Assembly: GCA_045576855.1 (NCBI GenBank)
Contig: JAZNHG010000031.1
Location: 95,042-159,041 of the forward strand
Length of the DNA stretch: 64,000 bases
Direction of reading: 5' to 3'
Origin: Colimorpha sp045576855
Lineage (GTDB): Bacteria > Bacteroidota > Bacteroidia > Bacteroidales > P3
The notes beneath the pieces were generated by a model. That model saw nothing but the letters and a program-made list of their open reading frames with translations, made no database searches and was not told the DNA's origin. Shown in pieces: positions 16,423 to 26,081 of the stretch. Positions within the stretch are counted from its first letter, which is position 1. Every line of letters starts with the position of its first letter. The position numbers were made by a program, and so were the translations under genes.

Positions 16423-18796
16423 AGCGCCACATATCATCCTCCTGCTGGTCGGCACGCTGCTTTTCGCCTCGTGCTACACCTACCGCTACGTGCCGGAAGG
16501 CGAATATGTGCTCTACAAAAACCAGCTGGAAGTGACGATGGCCGACAGCTCGGAGGTGACCGACGACGTGAACGACGCCCTGCGCAACATACGCACCTAC
16601 TACCTTCAGAAGCCCAACACCAAGGTGCTCGGCATCGACTGGCTGCGGATGGGCATGAACATCTACGGCATAGCCCATCCAGACAACAAGACCTTCATCG
16701 GCAAATACTTCCGCCAACTGGGCCAGGCACCGGTAGTCTACGATGCCTCGCGCGCAGCCCGCACGGCCACCCAGTTGCGCTCGCTGCTGCAAAGCAAAGG
16801 ATGCTTCGGCAGCACGGTGACCTTCGACACCCTGCGGCTCACACGCCACAACATCACCATCGGATACCATGTGCGCGCCACGCAGCGCTATCTGGTCGAC
16901 GAGGTTACCTACCACACCGACAACGCGACGGTGCGCAAGCTGCTCGACAAATGGAGTGCCGAATCGCTGCTGCGCGTCGACACGCCCTACGACCAAGACC
17001 TGATAGCCGCCGAGCGGACCCGCCTGGTGAACAATCTGCGCGATGCAGGCTACTTCCGTGCCAGCAACGACATCGTCACCTTCGAGGTAGACACCACCTA
17101 CTCGTCGCGCCGACTGAGCATCGACGTGCGGGTCGACAGCCGCCAGCTGCAGGTGTACCACATCAACAACATCTACATCTACCCCAACAGCACCGCGGGC
17201 CTGCGCGACCGCAGCGGCAGCGCCGTGGCCGAATTCGACACCGTCATCTACAACTACCCCACCCCGTGGCGCAACGTAGACTTCCATTTCGTCTACTCCA
17301 CCCCCATGACGCTCAGCCCGCGCACCATCAGCCGCACCATGATGCTCTTCCCCGGCATGACCTATCGCCCGGTGTATATCACCAGCACCTACAACTCGCT
17401 GCTCAACCTGCGCAACTTCAAATACATCAATATCGACTTCAGCGAATCGCCCTCCTCGACCGACACGCTGCCACTGGTCGACGCCCATGTGCGCCTGATT
17501 AGCGCCACGCAGCAGCGGCTCACCCTCTCGCTCGAGCTCACCAACGCCTCGCCCCTGGGCAGCGGCGACAGTGTGGGCTTCCTGGCCGGAGGCAATCTCG
17601 GCATCGAGACGGCCCTGGAATACCAGCACAAGAACCTCTTTGGCGGAGCGGAGCTGCTGCGCGTCAAAGGCACCTTCCTCTTCGAGCTGCCCAAAAACAT
17701 CTTCCGCAGCAGCGGAGGCGGCTTCTACGACCACTTCTCGGCATTCGAAGCCGGCCTCGACGCCTCGCTCGACATGCCCATACTGCTACTGCCCTTCACC
17801 GCCTCGCTGGCCTGGCAACGCGTGAAGCCGCACACGCTGCTCAGCCTCGGCGGCAGCTATCAGTACCGCTACTACTTCGAGCGGGTACTGGCCAACACCT
17901 CGTTCGGCTACAGCTGGAGCCACTCGCAGCGCGCCAGCCACCAGCTGCTGCCCTTCGAACTCACCTTCGTCCGCATGCTCAATCTCGACGATGCCTTCAC
18001 CCAGAGGCTCAACGCCGCCAACGACCTGCGCCTGAAATACAAATACAGCAGCCACTTCATCCTGGACGGCCGCTACGACTACACCTACACCAACCAGCAA
18101 TACGGCACGCGGCGCAACTTCAGCGCCGTGCATCTGAGCGCCGAGAGCGCCGGCCTGGCGCTGGCGCTGGCGGGCCAATTGGCCCATGCACCCACGGACA
18201 GCAACGGCATCGTGCAGCTCTTCGGCGTACCCTTCTCGCAGTATGTGCGGCTGGGAGCCGAATGGACACGCTACCACTATATCGGCAAGGACGGCACCTT
18301 CGTGGCCCGCCTGCTGGTGGGCATCGGCGTGCCGTACGGCAATTCCATGTCCATGCCCTACGAGAAGAGCTTCTTCGGCGGCGGTCCCACCACCATGCGT
18401 GCCTGGCAACTGCGGCGGCTGGGCCCCGGCAGCTATCTGGGCGACGGCGACATGCTGGAGCGCGTGGGCGACATGCAGCTGGTGCTCAATCTCGAGGGCC
18501 GATTCCCCATTGCGGGCATCCTGGAGGGCGCCATCTTCTCCGACATGGGCAACGTGTGGCTGCTCAACGCGTCGGACCAATATGTCGGCGGCGAGCTCAA
18601 GTGGAACAGCATCCCCTCCGAGGTGGCTGTCGGCGTGGGCCTCGGGCTGCGGCTGAACGTGAGCATAGCCACCCTGCGCGTCGACTTTGCCCTGCCGCTC
18701 TACGACCCGGGCTTCAGCACCGACCTCCGCTGGCGCCCGCAGCACTGGACATTCAACCAGATAGTCACCAATTTCGGTATCAACTATCCCTTCTGA
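16412..18796 (+). CDS. tamL: TamA/BamA-like outer-membrane lipoprotein (TamL type)
   Basis: 794 residues. A lipoprotein signal (LLLVGTLLFASC, Cys about residue 21) precedes POTRA-like repeats (about 30-380) and a C-terminal Omp85 barrel (about 400-794) with the conserved late MPYEKSFFGGG and R.W.LR.LGPG segments. Lipid-anchored TamA homologues (TamL) are the Bacteroidetes form of the TAM outer-membrane component, thought to act with TamB in inserting proteins or moving phospholipids. No tamB is next to it here. The start is TTG at 16412, overlapping waaA by 11 bp, so the two are translationally coupled. Confidence 0.85.
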   Translation: MKNRAPHIILLLVGTLLFASCYTYRYVPEGEYVLYKNQLEVTMADSSEVTDDVNDALRNIRTYYLQKPNTKVLGIDWLRMGMNIYGIAHPDNKTFIGKYFRQLGQAPVVYDASRAARTATQLRSLLQSKGCFGSTVTFDTLRLTRHNITIGYHVRATQRYLVDEVTYHTDNATVRKLLDKWSAESLLRVDTPYDQDLIAAERTRLVNNLRDAGYFRASNDIVTFEVDTTYSSRRLSIDVRVDSRQLQVYHINNIYIYPNSTAGLRDRSGSAVAEFDTVIYNYPTPWRNVDFHFVYSTPMTLSPRTISRTMMLFPGMTYRPVYITSTYNSLLNLRNFKYINIDFSESPSSTDTLPLVDAHVRLISATQQRLTLSLELTNASPLGSGDSVGFLAGGNLGIETALEYQHKNLFGGAELLRVKGTFLFELPKNIFRSSGGGFYDHFSAFEAGLDASLDMPILLLPFTASLAWQRVKPHTLLSLGGSYQYRYYFERVLANTSFGYSWSHSQRASHQLLPFELTFVRMLNLDDAFTQRLNAANDLRLKYKYSSHFILDGRYDYTYTNQQYGTRRNFSAVHLSAESAGLALALAGQLAHAPTDSNGIVQLFGVPFSQYVRLGAEWTRYHYIGKDGTFVARLLVGIGVPYGNSMSMPYEKSFFGGGPTTMRAWQLRRLGPGSYLGDGDMLERVGDMQLVLNLEGRFPIAGILEGAIFSDMGNVWLLNASDQYVGGELKWNSIPSEVAVGVGLGLRLNVSIATLRVDFALPLYDPGFSTDLRWRPQHWTFNQIVTNFGINYPF

Positions 18797-18841
18797 GCCA
18801 CAAATCCGCGACCCACATACAGCAACCAACGAGACACACCC

Positions 18842-19792
18842 ATGAGCCAACCCGCATCCCACAACCGGCAATCGAAACTCCTCACCTACATCGTTCTCAT
18901 CGTCAGCACCGTCTTCTGGGGCGTCAGCTTCATCATGACCAAAGAGCTCTTCCTGACCGAGGCGCACATGACCGTCACCATCCTCATCACGCTGCGTCTG
19001 GCCGTGGCCACCGCCGTGATGCTGCCCATGCTGGCGCTGACGGGGCGGCTGCAGCCCATCCGGCGCGGGCCGGGGCGCGGCCTGCGCAGCCTGCTGGGCG
19101 GCGACCTGAAGTGGTTCCTGCTGCTCACCTTCTGCGAACCCTTCATCTACCACCTCTGCGAGACCTCGGGCGTGCAGCTCGTCAGCGGCTCGCTGGCCTC
19201 GGTCGTCATAGCCACCATCCCGCTCTTCGTCCCCTTCGGCATGTGGGTGGCCTACCGCAAGCGCATCGGACTGGCCCTCATCGTGGGCGTCATGCTCTCG
19301 CTGGCCGGCATCGGCGTGATGATACTGGGCGACGGACAGCTGGCCGGCAACCCGCGCGGACTGCTCTTCCTGGCCGGTGCCGTGCTCATAGCCATCGTCT
19401 ACACGCTGCTGCTGGTCAAGGTGGTAGACCACTATCACCCACTGGTCGTCACCACCTGGCAGAACCTCATCGGACTCATCTACTTCCTGCCCCTCATGCT
19501 GGGACTCGACGGCGCCAACCTGCCGCTGCTCAGCTGGAGCCCCCGCATGCTCGGCCTGCTGCTGATACTCGGCATCTGCTGCTCCTCGCTGGCCTATGCC
19601 GGATACAACCAGGGCGTGCACGTGCTCGGTGCATCCAAGGCTTGCATCTTCAACAATGCCATACCCGTCTTCTCGCTCATCGCCGCTGTGCTCATCGGAC
19701 AGGAAAGCTTCAGCTGGGTCAAGGTGGCCGGCATGGCCGTGGTCATCGGAGGCGTGGTGCTGGCGCAACTGCCCGAGAAGGAAAAAAGGTAA
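18842..19792 (+). CDS. EamA/DMT-family transporter
   Basis: 316 residues with about ten hydrophobic segments in two EamA-type halves. Typical features are VFWGVSFIMTKE in the first membrane segment, the ALTGRLQPI loop and the second-half G..CSSLAYAGYNQGVHVLG...A. Such proteins export small metabolites or amino acids across the inner membrane; the substrate cannot be inferred. The gene follows tamL by 45 bp and probably ends the operon. A 140-bp intergenic repeat comes next. Confidence 0.88.
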   Translation: MSQPASHNRQSKLLTYIVLIVSTVFWGVSFIMTKELFLTEAHMTVTILITLRLAVATAVMLPMLALTGRLQPIRRGPGRGLRSLLGGDLKWFLLLTFCEPFIYHLCETSGVQLVSGSLASVVIATIPLFVPFGMWVAYRKRIGLALIVGVMLSLAGIGVMILGDGQLAGNPRGLLFLAGAVLIAIVYTLLLVKVVDHYHPLVVTTWQNLIGLIYFLPLMLGLDGANLPLLSWSPRMLGLLLILGICCSSLAYAGYNQGVHVLGASKACIFNNAIPVFSLIAAVLIGQESFSWVKVAGMAVVIGGVVLAQLPEKEKR

Positions 19793-19800
19793 CTTGCCCT

Positions 19801-19943
19801 CACCTGTTGTGACGCGAAAAAACGCCTTTGTAACCCACTGAACGTCAGGCTTCCAACCTACCATCTCCTTACCAACGCCTTACCAACGCCTTACCAACAC
19901 CTTACCAACACCTACTACAGTAGTAGTTGATAAGGAGTTAGGC
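19801..19943. repeat. 140-bp intergenic repeat with 11-bp array, copy 1
   Basis: About 140 bp, highly similar to 43249-43388. It begins CACCTGTTG.GACGCG and contains GCG-AAAAAA-CGC. A tandem 11-mer (CCTTACCAACG, four units, 19865-19910) follows. It ends in a hairpin formed by CCTTACCAA / TTGATAAGG around CTACT-ACAGT-AGTAG. It lies between convergent genes and may act as a terminator. Confidence 0.85.
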
Positions 19944-19971
19944 AGCGGAAGCCGTGGCTTTCGGGGCTCGT

Positions 19972-20460
19972 TCAGTACTTGTCGAACTCCAGTATCTCCA
20001 GCTGCGAGGGCTGTGGGTCGAGGACGAAACGCACCAGCGTGCACTTCCGGTGGAAGCCCGAGCGGCCGGCGGCGCCGGGATTGATATGCAGAAAACGGTA
20101 TTCGCTGTCGTACATCACACGCAGAATATGGCTGTGGCCGCATACGAAAATGTCGGGCCGCGCGAGCCGCAGCGTGCGCTGCAGCTCGCGGGGGTAGTGT
20201 CCGGGCCAGCCGCCGATATGCGTCATCAGCACACGCTGGCCCTCCGCGACGAAGAAAGCGCTCTCGTCGAGCTCGTAGTGCAGGCTGAAACTGTCGCAGT
20301 TGCCCCACACGGCCCGCACCGGCTTCCAGGCGCGCAACTCGTCGAGCACACCGGGGCCTATGTCGCCCGCATGCCACAGCTCGTCGCAGTCTTTGAAGAA
20401 GGTGAACACCTGCGGCGGCACGCTGCCGTGGGTGTCGCTCAACACACCGATACGTTTCAT
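19972..20460 (-). CDS. YfcE/MJ0936-family metallophosphoesterase
   Basis: 162 residues, complete. Calcineurin-like motifs: GVLSDTHG (5-12), HAGDIG (about 30-35), GNCD (about 53-56) and GHSH (about 107-110), which bind two metal ions. The small YfcE-type enzymes hydrolyse phosphodiesters in the cytoplasm; the natural substrate is unknown. It is monocistronic in appearance, facing the EamA gene across the 140-bp repeat. Confidence 0.93.
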   Translation of the reverse strand: MKRIGVLSDTHGSVPPQVFTFFKDCDELWHAGDIGPGVLDELRAWKPVRAVWGNCDSFSLHYELDESAFFVAEGQRVLMTHIGGWPGHYPRELQRTLRLARPDIFVCGHSHILRVMYDSEYRFLHINPGAAGRSGFHRKCTLVRFVLDPQPSQLEILEFDKY

Positions 20461-20558
20461 TTTTAGATGTGAGTTTTAAGTTTTGAGTTTTGAGTTTTAA
20501 GTTGCTGTCGCAATCACTTACAGCTTAAAACCAAAAAACTCACAGTTTAAACCGAGCC

Positions 20559-21107
20559 CTATTCGTTGGCCTGTATCTCCTTCAGGTTCTCGGCAATCAT
20601 CTCCTTGAGATAGTTGATGATATTGATATCGTTCATCGACATGCCGCCGAGCGCCTCCTTCAGCTCGTCGGTGTCGAGCACAAACTCGTCCACGTCGGTG
20701 CGGTAGGTGATGACGAAGTGGATATCCTCGTGTGCGGCGAGCAACATCACCAAGGTGCCCGGCAGGTCGCCCATCGGCGGGCGGTCCCAGTTGTTGTGCT
20801 CGAACCAGAATTCGAGCCTCGTACCCTTGCCGAGCTCGCTGGTGAGCTTCATGCCGCCGCCGCACTTCTCGGTATTCATCTTGATCAGCGGCAGCCCGAG
20901 GCCCACCTTGCGGGTGGTGCGGCTGGTGGTATAGGGGTCGGTGACGCGGGCCAGGAATTCGGGCGACATGCCCTTGCCGTTGTCTTCGATAGTGAAGTGG
21001 AAGTCGTTATTCTTCAAGCTGTCCACAATGGTCAGCTTGACATCCTTTGCATTGGCGGCCGTGGAGTTTTCCATCAGGTCGTAGACGTGCATTGCCAGTT
21101 CTTTCAT
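20559..21107 (-). CDS. GHKL/HATPase_c ATP-binding protein
   Basis: 182 residues from the ATG at 21107 (an upstream frame adds 21 residues but overlaps the promoter). GHKL motifs are present: N-box ENSTAANAK, G1 box EDNGKGM, and the KVGLGLPLI lid region. No receiver, dimerisation or sensor domain is present. The C-terminal ~70 residues form a separate acidic, mostly helical region. Short stand-alone HATPases serve as anti-sigma-type kinases or as parts of two-component systems; which applies here is unclear. A clear promoter lies at 21127-21157. Confidence 0.82.
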   Translation of the reverse strand: MKELAMHVYDLMENSTAANAKDVKLTIVDSLKNNDFHFTIEDNGKGMSPEFLARVTDPYTTSRTTRKVGLGLPLIKMNTEKCGGGMKLTSELGKGTRLEFWFEHNNWDRPPMGDLPGTLVMLLAAHEDIHFVITYRTDVDEFVLDTDELKEALGGMSMNDINIINYLKEMIAENLKEIQANE

Positions 21108-21126
21108 AATCGAGTGATTTGGGCTG

Positions 21127-21157
21127 CAAAAATACGCATATTTTTTCATTGCACAAA
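21127..21157 (-). promoter_or_regulatory. Bacteroidetes-type promoter
   Basis: Minus-strand -7 box TATTTTTG (21134-21127) with TTTG at 21157-21154, a 19-bp gap. It places transcription start about 20 nt before the ATG at 21107, supporting that start. Confidence 0.72.
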
Positions 21158-21215
21158 TAATATTTTTCAACGAGGCGCGTTAATAGGGCATTAATATAAA
21201 TAAAGGAAAGCGACA

Positions 21216-22130
21216 ATGAAACTACGACATATGGCACTGCTGGGGGCGCTGGTGGTCCTGACGACGGGTTGCGAGGGGCCGGACGAGTTTGTGGCGCCGT
21301 CGTTCCTGCACGTGGAGTCCATCGGCCTGGTGCCTCCCGAACAGAACGCCATCACCCTCGAGCCCGGTTTCTACACGAGCGATATCGTGGCGGCCTACGT
21401 GGCGGCCCACTATCCGGGCGCATCGGCTGTGGACACGCTGGGCCTCTTCGAGCTGCCCTTCACCATCCCTGTGCTCCACAGCGGCGAGGTGGACTACATA
21501 GACATCTATCCCGCCGTGCAGCAAAGCGGCTCATCCAACGCACTCCCCTTCTACACCTTCTACAACCGCATCCATATCAGCGACACCACGCTGACCTCCG
21601 GCGACACACTGGACCTGGGCGCGCTGACCACCACCTACAATATCACGCGCAGCGACGTGCTGATGTACGAGATGTTCGAACCCACCGAGGGCAGCCTGCT
21701 CTTCGACTCGGTGATGCAGTGGCGGCCCCAGTCGCCCGACGAAGCCTGCACGGGCCTCGGCTATGGCTATGTGACGGTGCCCGACTCGGTCTATGCACTC
21801 GACTTCAGCATCGACCGCGACTTCCAGGTGATAGACGCTACCAAGCTCATATACCTGGAGTTGGACTCGCGTTGCGACCCCAATCTGGAATACCGCGTCT
21901 ACATGGAATCGAGCCGCATACGCGGTGCCAACACCGAGCGTGCCGACGTGATGGCCATCCGCGGCTCGGAGGATTGGGTGCACCTCTACGTCAATCTGGG
22001 CCGCACATGGGCCTATTTCAACTACAATCCCGACTTCCGCATCTCGTTCACCGCTATCAAGACCGGCCAGACTGGCGGCGAAGTGCGGATGGACAATGTG
22101 AGACTGCTGACCACCAGCGTCGTATTGTAA
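21216..22130 (+). CDS. Lipoprotein of unknown function
   Basis: 304 residues. A lipobox is clear (LVVLTTGC, Cys 19). The mature part is predicted beta-rich with no recognised domain; it ends in repeated strands (AYFNYNPDFRISFTAIKTG). The stop overlaps the start region of the sugar-transferase gene (one-base gap), so the two are cotranscribed and a role in envelope polysaccharide assembly is possible. Divergently placed from the HATPase gene. Confidence 0.75.
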   Translation: MKLRHMALLGALVVLTTGCEGPDEFVAPSFLHVESIGLVPPEQNAITLEPGFYTSDIVAAYVAAHYPGASAVDTLGLFELPFTIPVLHSGEVDYIDIYPAVQQSGSSNALPFYTFYNRIHISDTTLTSGDTLDLGALTTTYNITRSDVLMYEMFEPTEGSLLFDSVMQWRPQSPDEACTGLGYGYVTVPDSVYALDFSIDRDFQVIDATKLIYLELDSRCDPNLEYRVYMESSRIRGANTERADVMAIRGSEDWVHLYVNLGRTWAYFNYNPDFRISFTAIKTGQTGGEVRMDNVRLLTTSVVL

Positions 22131-22131
22131 C

Positions 22132-23541
22132 ATGAAGAAAAGACAGACAATCAAATATATCGTCAGCGACACGCTGTCGGCCATGTTGGCATGGACAGCG
22201 CAGTTCCTATACCGCAAGCTGGTGCTTGAGGCGAGCGGCCTGGAGAGCCTGGGGCAAGTGTTCCTCGACACCAACTATTGGCTGGGCATCCTGCTGGTGC
22301 CTGCCGGATGGCTGGTGCTCTACACCATACAGGGCACCTACCGCAATGTGCTGCGCAAGGCACGCCTGAACGAGTTGCTGCAGACCCTGCTGGCCACCCT
22401 CATCGGAGGTGTGGTGATATTCTTCGCCCTGCTCATCGACGACGAGATGCCCAGCTATCGCGACTACTATCACTCGACGCTCTTTCTGCTGGTGGTGCAC
22501 TTCGTGCTGACCTATGTGCCGCGCATGCTCATCACCTCGCAGACCGTGCGCCGCGTACACTCGCGCCGCATCGGGTTCCCCACCCTCATGATTGGCACCG
22601 GCAACAAGGCATTCCAGACCTATCTGGACCTGGAGAACCAGGAGACCTATTCGGGCAACCTCTTCGTGGGCTGCGTCGCCACCGACGACAACAGCTCTTC
22701 CGAGCTGTCGAAAGTGATGCCGCTGCTGGGTTCGCTCGACGACCTGCGGCATCTGGTCGACGAACATCACGTGGAAGAGGTCATCATAGCCGTCGAGGAC
22801 AACAAGCAGATAGACGAGATATTGCGCAAGCTGAACCTTTGCGGCGACTTCATCATCAAGATTACGCCCGATGCACGCGACCTGATTGTGGGTTCCATCA
22901 AGCAGGGCAGCATCTTCCATTCGCCCCTGATAGTCATCAACAACCGTCTGATGGCCGAATGGCAATACTCGCTGAAACGCATCTTCGATATCATCATCTC
23001 GGTGCTGGCAATGGTCATCCTCTCGCCGGTCTATCTGGTGACGGCCATCATTGTCAAATGCACCTCGCCCGGCCCTGTCTTCTACGCCCAGGAGCGCATA
23101 GGCTATCGCGGCAAGCCATTCAAGATGCACAAGTTCCGTTCGATGTATGTCGATGCCGAACAGGCCGGTCCCGCCCTGAGCAAGGACGACGACCCGCGCA
23201 TCACCCCCTTCGGACGATTCATGCGCAAGGTGCGGCTGGACGAGATACCGCAGTTCTACAATGTACTGAAAGGCACCATGAGTGTCGTCGGTCCCCGGCC
23301 CGAGCGCCAGTTCTACATAGACCAGATAGTGAAGCGGGCGCCCGAATACCTGCTGCTGCAACGGGTCAAACCGGGCATCACCTCGTGGGGGCAGGTGAAA
23401 TATGGCTATGCCTCCACCGTCGACGAGATGCTGGAACGCCTGCGCTACGACCTGCTCTATCTGGACAATATGTCGCTCACCACCGACCTTAAGATACTGC
23501 TCTACACCGTAATCATCATCCTGCAAGGTCGCGGTAAATAA
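22132..23541 (+). CDS. Polyprenyl (undecaprenyl-P) glycosylphosphotransferase
   Basis: 469 residues. WcaJ/WbaP-type layout: four hydrophobic segments in the first ~130 residues, a Rossmann-like CoA-binding-like domain (about 140-270) with GTGNKAFQTY, one more membrane segment (about 285-305), and the C-terminal catalytic bacterial sugar transferase domain. That domain shows KRIFDI, YAQERIGYRGKPF, KFRSM, DE.PQF.NVLKG and SVVGPRPE. It starts a lipid-linked sugar by moving a sugar-1-phosphate to undecaprenyl phosphate, for exopolysaccharide or O-antigen. It is in one operon with the preceding lipoprotein and perhaps the following PPIase. Confidence 0.94.
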   Translation: MKKRQTIKYIVSDTLSAMLAWTAQFLYRKLVLEASGLESLGQVFLDTNYWLGILLVPAGWLVLYTIQGTYRNVLRKARLNELLQTLLATLIGGVVIFFALLIDDEMPSYRDYYHSTLFLLVVHFVLTYVPRMLITSQTVRRVHSRRIGFPTLMIGTGNKAFQTYLDLENQETYSGNLFVGCVATDDNSSSELSKVMPLLGSLDDLRHLVDEHHVEEVIIAVEDNKQIDEILRKLNLCGDFIIKITPDARDLIVGSIKQGSIFHSPLIVINNRLMAEWQYSLKRIFDIIISVLAMVILSPVYLVTAIIVKCTSPGPVFYAQERIGYRGKPFKMHKFRSMYVDAEQAGPALSKDDDPRITPFGRFMRKVRLDEIPQFYNVLKGTMSVVGPRPERQFYIDQIVKRAPEYLLLQRVKPGITSWGQVKYGYASTVDEMLERLRYDLLYLDNMSLTTDLKILLYTVIIILQGRGK

Positions 23542-23561
23542 ACGAGAAAAAGACAAACATT

Positions 23562-24269
23562 ATGAGAATAAAACTATTGATTCTGCCAATCTTGGCCGCC
23601 ACGCTGACGCTGACGGCCTGCCATGCCGACAAAGCACCGCAGCTGGACACCCACGAAGACACCCTGGCTTGGGCTCTGGGTGAGAATATGGCCCTCTCGG
23701 TCCTTGAGCTCAACAACCACCTGCCCATCGACAACGACATTGTCCGTCAGGCTTTTCAACATGCCCTGTCGTCCGGAAGCTCGACCCTCACCGACCAACA
23801 GATGGAAGAAGCCATACGCCAGTTATTCGCCGCCCAACAGAGCAGCACACCTCGGCCAGCCGTGAAAAACACCGAAACAGTGGACAAGCAGCAGCAAGAC
23901 TATTTCGAAAAACTGGCCAAAGAGAACCCCGACGTCAGGAAACACCCGGCGGGCTTCTACTATGAAGAGGTAAAAAAGGGCATCGGGCGCACCGCCGTCG
24001 TGGGCGACAGAATCAGATTCGACTACCGCAGTTACCTGATGTTCAGCGGCGAGCCCTACGACCAGACCTATGGCAAACGAGACCCAATCACCCACGTAGT
24101 GGGGCGTCCCATGTTCGAGGGTCTGATTGAAGCCATGCAGCTGATGAACGCCGGCAGCATCTACCGCTTCTACTTCCCCTACCAGCTGGCCTTCGGCACA
24201 CAGGGCTCGGGCGATATACCGGGCTATACTCCGTTCATTTACGAGATAGAACTGCACGAGATTTTATAG
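23562..24269 (+). CDS. FKBP-type peptidyl-prolyl isomerase lipoprotein
   Basis: 235 residues. The lipobox LTLTAC gives a lipid-anchored periplasmic enzyme. The N-terminal ~90 residues resemble the helical FKBP_N dimerisation domain, and the C-terminal ~110 the FKBP fold with GDRIRFDYR, the central G.PMFEGLIEAMQLM and ending YTPFIYEIEL. It assists folding of secreted proteins. Placed 20 bp after the sugar transferase and 27 bp before cstA. Confidence 0.9.
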   Translation: MRIKLLILPILAATLTLTACHADKAPQLDTHEDTLAWALGENMALSVLELNNHLPIDNDIVRQAFQHALSSGSSTLTDQQMEEAIRQLFAAQQSSTPRPAVKNTETVDKQQQDYFEKLAKENPDVRKHPAGFYYEEVKKGIGRTAVVGDRIRFDYRSYLMFSGEPYDQTYGKRDPITHVVGRPMFEGLIEAMQLMNAGSIYRFYFPYQLAFGTQGSGDIPGYTPFIYEIELHEIL

Positions 24270-24296
24270 CATTCCCAAACACAAACACATTATACT

Positions 24297-25739
24297 ATGA
24301 TATCATTCATCATTGCCATCGTATTGCTGGTACTGGGCTACTGGCTCTATTCCAAGGTCATCGAGCGCATCATTGGTGTCGACCCGGCTCGTACCACACC
24401 CGCCGTGGCGCATCCCGACGGTGTGGACTATGTGCCCATGAAGCCGTGGCGCGTGTTCCTTATCCAGTTCCTCAACATTGCAGGCGTGGGCCCCATCTGC
24501 GGCGCCATCATGGGTGCACAGTTCGGCACCGCCTCGTTCCTGTGGATCGTGTTCGGCTGCATCTTCGCCGGTGCGGTGCACGACTTCATCAGCGGCTTCA
24601 TCAGCCTGCGGCAGGACGGCGCCTCGCTGCCCGAGATACACGGCAAGTACCTGGGCAACGGCATGAAGCAGTTCATGCGCGGCTTCACGGTGCTGCTGAT
24701 GATACTTGTGGGCGCCGTGTTTGTGAACACCCCCGCCGTGCTGCTCAACCAGAACTTCACCCCCGGATGGAACATCTACATCTGGGTGGGCATCATCTTC
24801 GCCTACTACCTGCTGGCCACCCTGCTGCCTATCGACAAGGTGATTGGCAAGATATATCCCATCTTCGGCATCCTGCTGCTGGCTATGGCTGTGGCTATCG
24901 TGGTGGCCTTTGTGGTCTACCGGGTGCCTGTGCCCGAGGTGTGGGACGGCCTGGAGAACCGCCACCCCAAGGCCGCCAGCAACCCCATCTTCCCCATGAT
25001 GTTCATCAGCATCGCCTGCGGCGCCATCAGCGGCTTCCACGCCACACAGAGCCCCCTCATGGCCCGCTGCATGGTCAACGAGAAGCAGGCCCGCCCCATC
25101 TTCTACGGTGCCATGATTACCGAAGGCGTCGTAGCCCTCATCTGGGCTGCCGCCGCCACCTACTTCTTCCACGACAAGCCTGAGCTCTGCATCGGCAAGA
25201 GTGGCAACGACATGGTGGGCGTCATCGCCAACGAGTGGTTCCCCAAGGTCATCGCCGTCATCTGCATCCTGGGTGTCATCAGCGCCGCCGTCACCAGCGG
25301 CGACACCGCCCTGCGATCGGCACGCCTCATTGTGGCCGACTTCATGCATGTGGACCAGAAGCCCATACCCAAGCGTCTGCTCGTGGCCCTGCCGGTCTTC
25401 GTGCTGGCCGCCGCACTGCTCATCTTCTCGCTGGCCGACGCCGAGGGCTTCCAGGTCATCTGGCGCTACTTTTCGTGGGCCAACCAGTTCCTGTCGATGG
25501 TCACGCTGTGGGCAATCACCGTCTTCCTCAGCCGTCACCTGCCCGGCAAGGCATGGTACTGGATTACACTCATCCCCGCCCTCTTCATGAGCATGGTGAC
25601 CATCAGCTTCCTTCTGGTGGCCGAGAAGGAGGGCCTCGGCAGCGTCCTGCCCCGCACCGCCGGCTACTGCATCGCCGCCGTCATCACCGCAGCCCTCGGC
25701 GTGCTGTTTTTCGTCAAAAGAAAGAAGACAGAACAATAA
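24297..25739 (+). CDS. cstA: CstA-family carbon starvation protein
   Basis: 480 residues, a multi-spanning inner-membrane protein. Family motifs: the early PLGYWLYSKVIE-like segment, GVDYVPMKPWRVF, FLNIAGVGPICGAIMGAQFG, GAVHDFISGF, and SGFHATQSPLMARC (the last two each near residues 95-105 and 243-258). CstA proteins take up peptides or pyruvate during starvation. This short form is the Bacteroidales type, lacking the C-terminal extension of E. coli CstA. Ends with charged KRKKTEQ. Confidence 0.95.
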   Translation: MISFIIAIVLLVLGYWLYSKVIERIIGVDPARTTPAVAHPDGVDYVPMKPWRVFLIQFLNIAGVGPICGAIMGAQFGTASFLWIVFGCIFAGAVHDFISGFISLRQDGASLPEIHGKYLGNGMKQFMRGFTVLLMILVGAVFVNTPAVLLNQNFTPGWNIYIWVGIIFAYYLLATLLPIDKVIGKIYPIFGILLLAMAVAIVVAFVVYRVPVPEVWDGLENRHPKAASNPIFPMMFISIACGAISGFHATQSPLMARCMVNEKQARPIFYGAMITEGVVALIWAAAATYFFHDKPELCIGKSGNDMVGVIANEWFPKVIAVICILGVISAAVTSGDTALRSARLIVADFMHVDQKPIPKRLLVALPVFVLAAALLIFSLADAEGFQVIWRYFSWANQFLSMVTLWAITVFLSRHLPGKAWYWITLIPALFMSMVTISFLLVAEKEGLGSVLPRTAGYCIAAVITAALGVLFFVKRKKTEQ

Positions 25740-25766
25740 ATCAACTAGTTCGACGTTATTGTCAAC

Positions 25767-26081
25767 ATGACGAAAGGAGAAAAGTTACAGATAATCACCA
25801 GCACCGCACGACGGGTGTTACCAGAAGGCGGCGAAGCATGGCTCTTCGGCTCACAAGCCCGTGGCGATGCCGGTCGCAACTCGGATTGGGACATACTCAT
25901 TTTGCTTGATAAGGAAATGATTTCCAACGAGGACCACGACAATATTGCCTATCCGTTCCGAGAAGTAGGTTGGGATTTCGATGCTTGCATCAATCCTCTT
26001 ATTTTCACGAAGAAGGAATGGTCAAGAAATTGGTTCTCCCCCTTTTTCAAGAATGTCATGAATGAAAGAATAAGACTATGA
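25767..26081 (+). CDS. MNT-type nucleotidyltransferase (antitoxin candidate)
   Basis: 104 residues. The minimal nucleotidyltransferase signature FGSQARGDAGRNSDWDILI is complete (about residues 28-46): GS, then D-W-D for metal binding. Such small NTases pair with HEPN toxins and add AMP to them. The stop overlaps the next ATG (ATGA, 4-bp overlap), as in MNT-HEPN modules. It is encoded just after cstA in the same direction, with lower GC content, suggesting acquired DNA. Confidence 0.9.
   Translation: MTKGEKLQIITSTARRVLPEGGEAWLFGSQARGDAGRNSDWDILILLDKEMISNEDHDNIAYPFREVGWDFDACINPLIFTKKEWSRNWFSPFFKNVMNERIRL

Noticed and set aside
17786..19864. 692-residue minus-strand ORF
   Set aside because: Antisense to the TamL-like and EamA genes; product rich in His/Glu with no domain.
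24303..25736. 477-residue minus-strand ORF
   Set aside because: Antisense to cstA, low-complexity and without a domain.
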